From: Commensalibacter sp963921845
GTDB lineage: Bacteria > Pseudomonadota > Alphaproteobacteria > Acetobacterales > Acetobacteraceae
Assembly: GCF_963921845.1 (NCBI RefSeq)
Contig: NZ_CAWUGZ010000120.1
Coordinates: 1 to 17,902 of the forward strand
DNA length: 17,902 bases
Reading direction: 5' to 3'
Shown: positions 1 to 8,339 of the stretch, piece after piece
Position numbering within the stretch: the first letter of the stretch is position 1
How the letters are laid out: every line of letters starts with the position of its first letter
Program-made: the position numbers and the translations under genes
The notes under the pieces: generated by a model
The model's input: the letters and a program-made list of their open reading frames with translations, nothing else
Databases searched by the model: none
What the model was told of the DNA's origin: nothing

Positions 1-46
1 CTAATGTCCTTATAGCTTTTAATACATTAAAGTCAGTACTTTGCAT
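1..46 (-). CDS. Possible start of a LysR-type regulator (partial, runs off the left edge)
   Basis: An ATG at 46-44 on the minus strand opens a frame that reads MQSTDFNVLKAIRTL and leaves the window. The pattern of polar residues followed by LxxLxAIxxL resembles the first helix of LysR-family winged-helix regulators. Only 15 residues are visible and there is no convincing Shine-Dalgarno sequence, so this is a weak suggestion. It could equally be a chance open frame. Confidence 0.2.
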   Translation of the reverse strand, partial: MQSTDFNVLKAIRTL

Positions 47-529
47 CACAACTATTAAAAACGACTGCAAATGCGAAAAGTCGCGCGGGTTAACTTTAAA
101 ACTTAAAAAGTTAAAAGGATGTATGATTGTAATTTAACCCAAGCAAAAATATCTTTTCGAAACACTTTGTACTATAATCGTAGAGAAACTCTATCATACC
201 AAATATAAATGCTAATAACGTTGCGAGCTAATTTAAATTAAGAGAATTATTTTTAAATTGTGCATATCAACCCTACAAAAGTATCAAAAATACAATGACT
301 GCATACTGATCGTACTATTAAAAACCTGATTGATTTTAAAAATATTTTATGAAAACTAAAAGTTGAACACATCCCCTCTTTCGACTGAAAGAGATCTATA
401 ATTAACTACAAAAAAATTTAAAAATGATCTCAATATTCTTTAAAATGGTAAGGAAAAAAACACACTAGAATTACTATATAATGTTTAGATCTTATAGCAA
501 TCGACTGTTTTTCTTTCGGGTATTGACTG
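47..529. other. AT-rich intergenic region, no gene seen
   Basis: No credible coding frame is seen on either strand. The only structure noted is an A/T-rich hairpin at 90-114 (TTAACTTT paired with AAAGTTAA, 9-nt loop). It has no T-run and so is not a clear terminator. A TATAAT box at 173-178 has no good -35 partner. No rho-independent terminator is obvious behind the ribokinase gene. Confidence 0.5.
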
Positions 530-1405
530 TTAAGCACCCACTTTCAAGATGGATATGGCACTAGCTTTATTAGCAAAACCAATGGCTTCCTCAATACCAT
601 GCCCTTCACTAAGGGCTACAATTAATGCTCCATTAAAAGTATCTCCAGCAGCGGTAGTGTCAACAGCATCTACTTTATAACTAGGCAGTAACTTCCCTTG
701 AATATCTTTAGAGTACAGATACGCCCCTCTGCTACCAAGCGTTATAATTACAGTTTTAACTCCTTTATTGAATAAAATTTTTGCTGCTAGTTTAGCTTCG
801 TTGTCATTTGTTACGTTTATTCCTGTTAATATTTCAGCTTCTGTTTCATTAGGTGTTATAATGTCTATATATTTAAATATTTTATTACCAAGCGCTCTAG
901 CTGGAGCGGGATTTAAAATAGTATATCCACCATTGTCTTTTACTATTTTTAATGCTTTCTCCACTCCGTCGATAGGTGTTTCCATTTGAACAAGAAAGTA
1001 ATCAGAATTTATTAAAATATTTTTCTTATTTTCCACTACTTCCATGGTTAACTTTGAATTGGCATTTGGAGCAACGCTTATACAATTACGCCCTTCGGCA
1101 TCCACCATGATTAACGCTGTTCCAGAGTTTATATCGTTTAACACTTCAATATTACTTACATCCATACCAATATTTTTGTAGTCTTCTACTATTCCACTAG
1201 CAAAATCATCGTTGCCTAAACAAGTAATGAATATTACATTTCCACCAAGCTTAGACGCTGCCACCGCTTGATTTGCTCCCTTTCCACCTCGTAGCTTCAT
1301 AAACTGATAACCAATAATAGTTTCACCTACTTTAGGTATTCTGTCTGCTATATTGACAATGTCTTGATTTGTACTACCCATGACAACTATTCTTTTACTT
1401 TTCAT
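530..1405 (-). CDS. rbsK: Ribokinase
   Basis: This is a PfkB-family sugar kinase that phosphorylates D-ribose to ribose-5-phosphate with ATP in the cytoplasm. The N-terminal substrate-binding signature GGKGANQAVAASKLGG is present. The C-terminal signature DTTAAGDTFNGALI is nearly the same as in enterobacterial RbsK; the Asp of AAGD is the expected catalytic base and the Gly residues form the anion hole. The frame is open to a TTG at 1429. The ATG at 1405 is the better start because AAGGGA (1414-1419 on the other strand) lies 9 nt upstream of it, which gives 291 residues against about 309 in E. coli. It lies 35 nt behind the permease gene and is probably co-transcribed with it. The substrate could also be nucleoside-derived ribose. 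A related sugar such as deoxyribose cannot be excluded. Confidence 0.9.
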   Translation of the reverse strand: MKSKRIVVMGSTNQDIVNIADRIPKVGETIIGYQFMKLRGGKGANQAVAASKLGGNVIFITCLGNDDFASGIVEDYKNIGMDVSNIEVLNDINSGTALIMVDAEGRNCISVAPNANSKLTMEVVENKKNILINSDYFLVQMETPIDGVEKALKIVKDNGGYTILNPAPARALGNKIFKYIDIITPNETEAEILTGINVTNDNEAKLAAKILFNKGVKTVIITLGSRGAYLYSKDIQGKLLPSYKVDAVDTTAAGDTFNGALIVALSEGHGIEEAIGFANKASAISILKVGA

Positions 1406-1440
1406 TTTTTTAATTCCCTTAATGTACAAGGATTAAATGA

Positions 1441-2442
1441 CTATATGCTGTTTGCTAGAATTATTGTCATAATGCCAATTATATAAAATACGAACATAGC
1501 CAATAATAGATTTTTTGTATTTCTATTGGCGAATGCAAACTCTTTCCAAATAAACACTCCCCATATAACCGCAATCATGGTTGCACCCTGACCTAAACCA
1601 TACGAGATCGCATATCCCGCTTGACTTGATGCGAGGATACTGAAGCTCATACCTAAACCCCATATAATTCCGCCCAAAATTCCAGCACCATGGTCTTTAA
1701 AGGTGCCGTTAAAATACTGGGAACTTTTTATTGGAAAACCTGATATTGGTTTTTTCATCATAACCGTATTCCAGATAAAGCTCGAAAAAAAAATACCAAG
1801 AGAAAATAATACCAACGCAGTATAGGGCGTTAAAAGACCAGCTTCCGGCACAGAAAAATTACTTGACATGGAACTGGCAACAAAACGATAAAACCATCCC
1901 ATGATAATACCTGCAAAAACAGCAGTAATCAGCCCCTTACCTTTTTCTTTTGTATCGTTATTTAATCGACTGTATGCAATAGCCGTTAAAATGATAGCAA
2001 TAACAATAGCAGCTACGCCGAAGAATAGAACAACGGGATCGCCCTTAGGTAACCCTAGATAGTTAACAACAACGCCCAAAACAAGGGCAATTCCCACACC
2101 AACAGGAAAAGCCACTGCCATGCCAGCCAGATCAATTGAAGCCACCAAAAGGATATTGCCAAGATTAAAAATGATTCCACCTAAAAAAGCCAGAAACAAG
2201 TAATAACTTTTGGCTTGAACCATATCTTGAAAAAAACTTCTTCCTTCATTACCAAAAGATCCTAATGTTAAGGCAAGAAAGACACAAAAAATGACAATGC
2301 CTATGCAATAATCCCAATAATAAAGTTGGAATGGCCATTTTTTACCATCCGTAAGCTTGGTTGTATTAGCCCATGACCCCCAACAAATCATAGTAACGAT
2401 ACACATGATGACAGATAGTGGATAATTGTTTATTACAACCAT
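1441..2442 (-). CDS. GRP/DMT-superfamily sugar permease (ribose or nucleoside/ureide uptake)
   Basis: A 333-residue integral membrane protein with about ten hydrophobic segments, as expected for the glucose/ribose porter and ureide-permease-like branch of the drug/metabolite transporter superfamily. The N-terminal segment contains CWGSWANTTKL. A C-terminal segment, GYAISYGLGQGATMIAVIWGVFIWKEF, carries the short WKEF end typical of the family. Such permeases import sugars with protons or sodium. A downstream ribokinase makes ribose, or ribose from nucleosides, the likeliest cargo. An AGGAGG Shine-Dalgarno sequence (2448-2453) sits 5 nt from the ATG, the strongest ribosome site in the window. 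It is the first gene of the pair. No rbsD pyranase or rbsACB genes are seen. The family call is fairly secure; the substrate is inferred only from the neighbour. Confidence 0.75.
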   Translation of the reverse strand: MVVINNYPLSVIMCIVTMICWGSWANTTKLTDGKKWPFQLYYWDYCIGIVIFCVFLALTLGSFGNEGRSFFQDMVQAKSYYLFLAFLGGIIFNLGNILLVASIDLAGMAVAFPVGVGIALVLGVVVNYLGLPKGDPVVLFFGVAAIVIAIILTAIAYSRLNNDTKEKGKGLITAVFAGIIMGWFYRFVASSMSSNFSVPEAGLLTPYTALVLFSLGIFFSSFIWNTVMMKKPISGFPIKSSQYFNGTFKDHGAGILGGIIWGLGMSFSILASSQAGYAISYGLGQGATMIAVIWGVFIWKEFAFANRNTKNLLLAMFVFYIIGIMTIILANSI

Positions 2443-2498
2443 AAACCCCTCCTTACTTTATGCCTTTAAAGCGAGGGAATGTTAAATAAAAGGCCTTA

Positions 2499-2666
2499 AT
2501 GCTTCATATATATTCCCGAATTAAAGAAGAAAAAGATAATCTTACGCTTAGCCATCTCTTTGAATTCTATTCAGACAAGGTGATACGTTACAATGAAGAT
2601 ACGGTAAACGCATCTTTAACGCTACAGCAATTCAGTTCAACTGTTTGTGATCCATACATCATTTAA
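2499..2666 (+). CDS. Small unrecognised ORF or gene remnant, 55 codons
   Basis: ATG at 2499, TAA at 2664-2666. The product begins MLHIYSRIKEEKDNLTLSHL and ends TVCDPYII. It is of mixed composition with charged residues and no membrane segment, and looks more protein-like than the lysine/isoleucine-rich chance frames nearby. AAAAGG (2488-2493) is a weak ribosome site 5 nt before the ATG. I do not recognise it. It may be a remnant of a longer gene removed during genome reduction, or chance. Confidence 0.2.
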   Translation: MLHIYSRIKEEKDNLTLSHLFEFYSDKVIRYNEDTVNASLTLQQFSSTVCDPYII

Positions 2667-2809
2667 TAGCATCCAATAAAATGTAACCTTTTAAATCACA
2701 ATAGGTTATTAATTTTCAAATTCTATATAGAATTAAGCAGCTCTGTCATATTAATAATTCGTAAGAAATCTTAAAAATTAAAATCAACAAATAAACAATT
2801 CAAACCATG

Positions 2810-2817
2810 AAACGATT
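2810..2817. promoter_or_regulatory. LacI/GalR-type operator core AAACGATT (possible)
   Basis: The octamer fits the symmetric AANCGNTT core of many LacI/GalR-family operators. An identical octamer lies in the divergent promoter region at 4283-4290. It is downstream of the regulator gene and about 370 bp from the permease start, so it could be an auxiliary site or chance. Confidence 0.15.
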
Positions 2818-3087
2818 AACATTCACGTTCATTAAAAAACAAATTACCATTAAAACGTGTCTATTCGTAAAATTATAAAAAGCAAAACGCGTGATTAAAA
2901 TAGTAATAAAGGGGCAACAATAGGGAAAAGTTTTTACATGCTTGAAATAACAAAAAAAGTTAAAGCAATTTATTAATTATAACAATACAGTTAATTTCAA
3001 AAAAAAATAACGGAGCAATCTTTTTATGAAATTTTAGATAATTATTTTAAACAAAATCTCTAAATAGTTCTGTTATTTGTTATAAAT

Positions 3088-4095
3088 TCAATTCTGTATT
3101 TTACATTTGGGGCAGATTTTTAATAACATATTTTTTACATGATCAGGTCGTTCAATAACGCGTAGAACAGCCTCACCTAATTTACAACCAATTTGTTGGT
3201 GATCCATAGTGAAAAGACAAGAATTGGGAAGCATTCTTAAAACAAAATCACTGCTTTCAATAGCACATACCATCGCCTCTCGATCAAGCCATTGGTTCTC
3301 AGATCGAGTCAAATAACTATTGGCACCCATCAATTGCAAATCGTTAATAAAAATAATGAAATCAGGACGATTTTCCAGTAAGAAAAAATACTCAAGTGCA
3401 GCTATGCCTGACTGTTCCGTTTTATTACCGTAAAAAACACATTCTTTACTAAACGATTGGTTTAGCGACTGCAATGCTTGGACACACCCTTGTAAAAACT
3501 GTTGTCCATGCATACTTTCCTGACTCTGCGTTACCAGAGCGATACGTTTAGCTTTATGGCGAACCGCGTGACGAACGCATTCCTGCCCCATCAGGTAATG
3601 GTTCATATCAACCCAATTAAATTCTCCCTCTAATGTCTTGCTTTGACCCATGGTAACAAAGGGGAATTTTTGCGCGTGCAAATAATTAATTCGTGAATCG
3701 TCCACACGCGTATCGGTTAGAATGATAGCATCTACACGTTGTTGCTGGATAATTTTCTGCAGCAATTGATGCTCATCTTCAGAATCTGTTGAAAAATAAA
3801 TTACTAGGTCTATGTCTCTGGCTTTAAGACTTGGCTGCAATCCTTTTAAAATTCGCATAAAAAAGGAAGAGGTGAGGATATTATCTCCCTCAGTAACCGA
3901 TAACAATAAGGCCACTGTATTACTCTTACAGCTTCGCAAACTGCGAGCTGAAATATTTGGATGATACCCCAGTTTTATAGCGGCTTCTTTTACTTTATTT
4001 CGTGTACAAATACTTATATCACTTTTATCATTAAGCGCTTTCGAAACTGTAGCCGTTGATAGGTTTAAATAGGCTGACAGCTCTTTTATATTCAT
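3088..4095 (-). CDS. LacI-family transcriptional regulator
   Basis: A 335-residue protein with the usual layout. Residues 1-55 form a helix-turn-helix and hinge helix (MNIKELSAYLNLSTATVSKALN, then YHPNISARSLR), followed by a periplasmic-binding-protein-like effector domain. The standard TVSKALN recognition region is present. The C-terminus ends with an unusual CPKCK dicysteine motif not typical of LacI proteins. The gene is divergent from galP with 239 bp between the starts, the normal arrangement for a local repressor of the galactoside genes. The inducer would be galactose, melibiose or allolactose, but this cannot be decided from sequence. The ribosome site (AAAAGG, about 13 nt upstream) is poor, suggesting low expression. 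Confidence 0.85.
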   Translation of the reverse strand: MNIKELSAYLNLSTATVSKALNDKSDISICTRNKVKEAAIKLGYHPNISARSLRSCKSNTVALLLSVTEGDNILTSSFFMRILKGLQPSLKARDIDLVIYFSTDSEDEHQLLQKIIQQQRVDAIILTDTRVDDSRINYLHAQKFPFVTMGQSKTLEGEFNWVDMNHYLMGQECVRHAVRHKAKRIALVTQSQESMHGQQFLQGCVQALQSLNQSFSKECVFYGNKTEQSGIAALEYFFLLENRPDFIIFINDLQLMGANSYLTRSENQWLDREAMVCAIESSDFVLRMLPNSCLFTMDHQQIGCKLGEAVLRVIERPDHVKNMLLKICPKCKIQN

Positions 4096-4275
4096 TATTA
4101 TAAATTAACCTTTTTCATTAATAAGGAAATTAATAACGCATTATTGCATTTTCCACCACAACATTCTTCCAACTCAATAGATATCAAATTTACACCAGAG
4201 ATCACAATTAAGAGAGGTCGCAGAGAAGGAGAAAAAAATTATTGCCTTATAATTCTTTCTAGACTTAGCATGAGG

Positions 4276-4304
4276 TCTACGAAAACGATTAAGTATTTTA
4301 TAAA
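4276..4304 (+). promoter_or_regulatory. Candidate galP promoter with overlapping operator
   Basis: TATAAA (4299-4304) is a plausible -10. The hexamer 17 bp upstream (4276-4281, TCTACG) is a poor -35, so activation or an alternative start is possible. AAACGATT (4283-4290), matching the AANCGNTT core of LacI/GalR operators, sits between the two boxes, where a bound repressor would block polymerase. The divergent regulator gene makes it the obvious candidate binder. Function is inferred. Confidence 0.35.
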
Positions 4305-4334
4305 AATTTATTACATAAAGAAAAAATTACGCTC

Positions 4335-5735
4335 ATGCATTTAGATAATACGTTACACACAGTACCTTTTTACAAAACCAAAATTCAAGTGATTTGGATT
4401 TGCTTACTTGCGGCACTTACTGGCCTTCTATTTGGTCTTGATCTTGGTGTTATATCAGGGGCATTACCCTTAATCGCCAAAGAATATCACCTCATCGATA
4501 GCCAACAAGAATGGATTGTCAGTTCTATGATGGTCGGTGCAGCGGTAGCAACCTTGTGCAGTGGCTTCTTAGCCTACCGCTTTGGACGTAAATATGCCTT
4601 ATTAATCGCCGCAAGTTTCTTTTTTACAGGCGCCATGATCTGTTTTTTTGCATCTGGTCCAGAGATGTTGATCATTGGACGACTCATTCTTGGAGGTGGC
4701 CTAGGCGTTACTACCTATGCAACACCGCTCTATTTATCTGAAGTCACACCCAAAAATATCCGAGGAGCAATGATTTCCGCTTATCAATTAATGATTTCCC
4801 TCGGTATTCTAATTGTGTTTTTAACCAACACCGCCTTCAGCTATAGTGGGAACTGGCGAGGGATGTTGCTTGTCGTGGCAGTGCCTTCATTTATATTTCT
4901 TTTTGGTGTAATTTTCTTACCCCGCAGCCCACGCTGGTTGATGATGCATAATCGAGAAGAGGATGCCCGAAAAGTTCTTCTAAACTTGCGCAGCACGGCT
5001 GAGGAAGCAGAAATTGAACTCATCGAAATTAGAGAACAACTAAAAATTAAGCAACAAGGCTGGTTTCTTTTTAAACAAAATAAACATTTTCGCCATAGCG
5101 TAACCCTAGGCATTGTTCTGCAAATTATGCAACAATTTTCTGGTATTAACGTCATGACATATTACGCGCCGCGTATTTTTCGTGAAATTGGCTTTTCTTC
5201 GACCGCAGATCAAATGTGGGGTACCGTGATTGTTGGACTGGTTATGACGGTGTCAACTTTTATTGCTATCGGTTTTGTCGATCGATGGGGTCGTAAACCC
5301 ATGCTGTATATTGGCTTTGCCACTATGGTGATAACCATGGCCATCGTCGGAACTTTGCTGAATGGAAATGCTCTTTCATTACTGGGAAAAACAGTAACCG
5401 TTACAATGTTGCTTCTGTATATAGTGGGGTATGCGATGTCTGCAGGACCGGTAATCTGGTTACTCTGCGCTGAAATTCAACCTTTAAAAGGCCGAGAATT
5501 TGGTATTACCTGTTCTACCTTTACTTGCCATATTGCAGGAATGATCGTCAGTCTGACGTTTCTCTCTCTATTAAGCACATTGGGCGGAGCGCACACATTT
5601 TATTTATACGCACTCTTAAATACTCTTTCCTTTGTTGTCGTTTATCTGTTTGTTCCTGAAACTAAAAATATATCCCTTGAACACATTGAAAAAAATCTCA
5701 TGGAAGGGAAAAAACTACGAAATATCGGACGATAA
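4335..5735 (+). CDS. galP: Galactose:H+ symporter, MFS sugar porter family
   Basis: A 466-residue inner-membrane protein with twelve predicted membrane segments that closely follows E. coli GalP along its whole length. Visible signatures include GLLFGLDLGVISGALP in the first helix, TPLYLSE, PRSPRWL after helix 6, QQFSGINVMTYYAPRIF in helix 7, VDRWGRKP, SAGPVIWLLCAEIQPLKGR and the PETK ending. It should import galactose (and glucose) with a proton. The ATG has only a weak AAAGAA site upstream; it agrees with the expected N-terminus. The GH36 gene follows after 18 nt, so the two form an operon. GalP would recapture galactose released by hydrolysis or supply inducer. Confidence 0.92.
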   Translation: MHLDNTLHTVPFYKTKIQVIWICLLAALTGLLFGLDLGVISGALPLIAKEYHLIDSQQEWIVSSMMVGAAVATLCSGFLAYRFGRKYALLIAASFFFTGAMICFFASGPEMLIIGRLILGGGLGVTTYATPLYLSEVTPKNIRGAMISAYQLMISLGILIVFLTNTAFSYSGNWRGMLLVVAVPSFIFLFGVIFLPRSPRWLMMHNREEDARKVLLNLRSTAEEAEIELIEIREQLKIKQQGWFLFKQNKHFRHSVTLGIVLQIMQQFSGINVMTYYAPRIFREIGFSSTADQMWGTVIVGLVMTVSTFIAIGFVDRWGRKPMLYIGFATMVITMAIVGTLLNGNALSLLGKTVTVTMLLLYIVGYAMSAGPVIWLLCAEIQPLKGREFGITCSTFTCHIAGMIVSLTFLSLLSTLGGAHTFYLYALLNTLSFVVVYLFVPETKNISLEHIEKNLMEGKKLRNIGR

Positions 5736-5753
5736 CATCAAGGAACAAAAAAA

Positions 5754-7814
5754 ATGAGTCGTATTGAAATTAAAAAAAAGAATTTTTTTATTTCTTTTCA
5801 AATAAAGGATGACGGGATTATTTATATTGAACAGTTTACTTCAGGCAATATTGAAAAAGCCCGTGAAGCTTTTCCCCTCATTCAAATTCACGTCAGCGGG
5901 TATAATCAAAACGATCATCACGCGCGTAAACACACAGGAAGTGAACCAGGTTCGTCTTTGCACTACGCAAGTCACCGTTGCTATGAAACACATTTTGGTA
6001 CAAAATTAGAAATTTCTCTCAAGGGTGACTCGATCCGTGCCACCTGGCATATGCAGCATTTTGAAGGGTTGTCCTCAGTCCGTATCTGGTCGGAAATCTT
6101 AAATGATTCTTCAGAAGCCCTTGGCCTTGAGTATGTCAGCTCCTTAGCCCTTTTTACCCTTAATAGTACATCATGGGAAAAAAACAGTATACTGCATATT
6201 CCTCATAACAATTGGTATGGTGAAGCACAGTGGAAATCGTCCATCCTTCCCGAACTAGGTCTTGAAAAAGTTAATCGATTTTCTCTCGATCGCATTTCCA
6301 TCGATAACACGGGAACGTGGTCAACCATTGGTCATCTTCCTTGCGCTGTTTTTGAAGATTCTGCCTCAAATTCCTCACTGTTTTGGCAAATTGAACATAA
6401 CGGATCGTGGCAATGGGAAATAGGGGATTATCAAGATCATCTCTACCTTCAAGTCAGCGGGCCCACTGAAAATGAAAGCAGCTGGTGGAAAGCATTGCAG
6501 CCAGGAGAGCGCTTTATTTCTGTCCCTGTAGGAGTTTCATTGGTAAAGGGTGGACTTCAGGAGGCTTTGAAGGAAGCCAATCGTTATCGTCGCAAGAGTC
6601 TTCGTTCGCATCAAGACAATGTGACCTTACCCGTTATTTTTAATGACTACATGAATTGCTTATCAGGGGATCCTACAACTCAGAAACTGCTTCCATTAAT
6701 TGATGCTGCTGCGGAGGCCGGTTGCGAATATTTCTGTATTGACTGCGGCTGGTACTCCGATGGGCCATGGTGGGATGGTGTTGGAGAGTGGTTACCTTCT
6801 TTAATTCGTTTTCCCGGCGGTATTCGTGAACCGATTGACTATATTTTATCCAAAGGAATGAAGCCTGGTTTATGGCTCGAGATTGAAGTCATGGGCATTG
6901 CCTGTCCACTCGCTGCGCAACTGCCCAAAGAATGTTTTTTTCTACGGCATGGTAAACGAGTCATTGATCACCAGCGTTACCAACTTGATTTCCGCCATCC
7001 TTTGGTGCAAGAACATGCCGATCGTGTTATGGCTCGCCTCGTTGATGAATATGGCGTGCATTACATCAAAATGGACTATAACATTAATGCTGGTAGCGGC
7101 ACCGAGTATCAAGCGGATAGCTTTGGTGAGGGTTTGTTACAGCACAATAGAGCGTACCTTGCGTGGTTGAAAAAAACGTTTGATCGGTATCCGCAATTGA
7201 TTATCGAGAATTGTGGCAGCGGGGGGCTTCGCATGGACTACGCCCTTCTTCAACACCACAGCATTCAGTCGGTAACCGACCAAACCAATTATCGGCTTAT
7301 GGCGACAATTGCCGCGGCGGCCGCTTCTGCGGTAACGCCAGAACAGGCGGCTATCTGGTCTTACCCATTACGCGAAGGGGATAAAGAAGACGTAGTAATG
7401 AACATGGTAAACTGTATGCTGTTACGTATACATCAAAGTGGACATTTAACAGAACTTAGCCACGAACGCTTATCGTTAATAAAAGAAGGAATTGCGTTGT
7501 ATAAAACGTATCGTAAACATATTCCCCTAATGGATCCGTGTTGGCCATTGGGCATGCCTTCATTTTCCTCACCGTGGCTAGCTTTTGGTTTACACAGTAA
7601 AAATGAGATGTGGCTTGCCCTATGGCGAATGGATACAGAGCAAGAAACAATAACCCTTCCTTTACCGCTATTCATAGACGAAAACACAACTTTGAACTGC
7701 GCCTATCCACATTTTGATAGCAGTTCCTATACCCTTAACACACAAAATAATTGCGCTGAAATAACACTTCACAAAAAATATACCGCGCGTTTATTTCATT
7801 TAAACACCGAGTAA
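5754..7814 (+). CDS. GH36 alpha-galactosidase
   Basis: A 686-residue glycoside hydrolase of family 36, acting on alpha-1,6-galactosides such as melibiose or raffinose and releasing galactose. It has an N-terminal beta-sandwich (about 1-285), a catalytic (beta/alpha)8 barrel (about 290-590) and a short C-terminal beta domain. Barrel signatures are CIDCGWYSDGPWWDGVGEW, GLWLEIEVMG, YIKMDYN with the expected nucleophile Asp441, ENCGSGGLRMDYAL, and VTDQTN with the expected acid/base Asp509. There is no signal peptide, so it acts in the cytoplasm on imported sugar. AAGGAA (5740-5745) lies 8 nt before the ATG. Family assignment is strong. Specificity for alpha-galactose over alpha-N-acetylgalactosamine is inferred from the galP/lacZ/lacY neighbours. 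Confidence 0.88.
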   Translation: MSRIEIKKKNFFISFQIKDDGIIYIEQFTSGNIEKAREAFPLIQIHVSGYNQNDHHARKHTGSEPGSSLHYASHRCYETHFGTKLEISLKGDSIRATWHMQHFEGLSSVRIWSEILNDSSEALGLEYVSSLALFTLNSTSWEKNSILHIPHNNWYGEAQWKSSILPELGLEKVNRFSLDRISIDNTGTWSTIGHLPCAVFEDSASNSSLFWQIEHNGSWQWEIGDYQDHLYLQVSGPTENESSWWKALQPGERFISVPVGVSLVKGGLQEALKEANRYRRKSLRSHQDNVTLPVIFNDYMNCLSGDPTTQKLLPLIDAAAEAGCEYFCIDCGWYSDGPWWDGVGEWLPSLIRFPGGIREPIDYILSKGMKPGLWLEIEVMGIACPLAAQLPKECFFLRHGKRVIDHQRYQLDFRHPLVQEHADRVMARLVDEYGVHYIKMDYNINAGSGTEYQADSFGEGLLQHNRAYLAWLKKTFDRYPQLIIENCGSGGLRMDYALLQHHSIQSVTDQTNYRLMATIAAAAASAVTPEQAAIWSYPLREGDKEDVVMNMVNCMLLRIHQSGHLTELSHERLSLIKEGIALYKTYRKHIPLMDPCWPLGMPSFSSPWLAFGLHSKNEMWLALWRMDTEQETITLPLPLFIDENTTLNCAYPHFDSSSYTLNTQNNCAEITLHKKYTARLFHLNTE

Positions 7815-8291
7815 TAAGTTGCAAGGTAAAAATAAAAAAACGCCTTATTGCACAATTTAATTTAAAATTAAATCTATTATACTTGCGAAAACAATTACAT
7901 TATTGCGACAAGATGATGTAATTTCTTGGAATACAGTAGAAATTAATTTTAAAATATAAAAAATATTTTAAAAAAGGCCTTTTTAATAAGCTCATAATTA
8001 CCCAAGCTGTAAACTGGTATTTTAATAGTCCCTAAAGATTATTAAGATCCAAAAGAACCGTTTTTAGAACGCGGCATTGCGAGTTAGTTGGATCAACAGT
8101 GCTTTTTTATCCAAAAAAAGAACCCAAAACAATTCGTCACTTGATGGAAATAGTAGAAGGGATTTACATCAAAATTAAAACAAAATTAAAACCTCTTTAG
8201 TACAAAATACTTCTTAAATTTTTGATCACTATCCACACGATTTGCACCATAAAGAGAGACAATAACTCATAAAAAAGAGTAGCGTTTAGCC

Positions 8292-8339
8292 ACTAAAGTT
8301 TTCCTACAGCTCTTAGTCTATTAAGGCCATCTGCCTAAC
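8292..8339 (+). repeat. Diverged CRISPR-repeat-like element, copy A
   Basis: This resembles the element beside cas2 (13035-13089). Both have ACTAAA, a GTTT(T)CC block, TACAG(C/T)TCTTAGT, a loop, (T/C)TAAGG and a final CTAAC. A 22-nt core (TACAG to TAAGG) agrees at 18 positions. CTTAG-TCTA-TTAAG can form a short hairpin, and the variable base closes it as G-U here and as G-C in the other copy. The first part is partly complementary to the tracrRNA anti-repeat, with one base missing and one mismatch. It could be a decayed CRISPR repeat, a small structured RNA, or an unrelated dispersed element. Confidence 0.35.

Larger units (their letters stand above)
2443..3087. other. Long AT-rich intergenic region between the ribose pair and the LacI regulator
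   Basis: The region separates two minus-strand transcription units and should hold the permease promoter near its left end, but no clear -35/-10 pair was found. The left quarter contains a 55-codon plus-strand ORF. An AAACGATT motif (2810-2817) matches the AANCGNTT core common in LacI/GalR-family operators. The remaining sequence is A/T-rich without coding signal. Confidence 0.4.

Noticed and set aside
1406..1429. TTG start that would extend ribokinase by 8 residues
   Set aside because: The ATG at 1405 has a well-placed AAGGGA site that lies inside the extension, and the shorter protein begins as ribokinases do.
2646..2661. CRP-like site starting TGTGA
   Set aside because: The second half-site (CATCA) is poor against TCACA and the position suits no promoter seen.
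4242..4280. Possible third copy of the repeat-like element (CCTTATAATTCTT, then CTTAGCATGAGG)
   Set aside because: Only 11 of 13 positions match copy B in the best block, and the hairpin is not kept; a match this good is expected by chance in a window this size.
4144..4344. 66-codon plus-strand ORF in the regulator/galP intergenic region
   Set aside because: Lysine/isoleucine-rich low-complexity product, no ribosome site at its start, and it crosses the promoter/operator region and the galP start.
7970..7983. Perfect palindrome AAAAAGGCCTTTTT as terminator of the alpha-galactosidase operon
   Set aside because: It has no loop and only two G-C pairs per arm, and lies over 150 bp past the stop codon; too weak to call.
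8036..8200. 54-codon stop-free stretch before lacZ
   Set aside because: No start codon with ribosome site near its beginning, no recognised family, basic and low-complexity ending; noted only as a possible relic.
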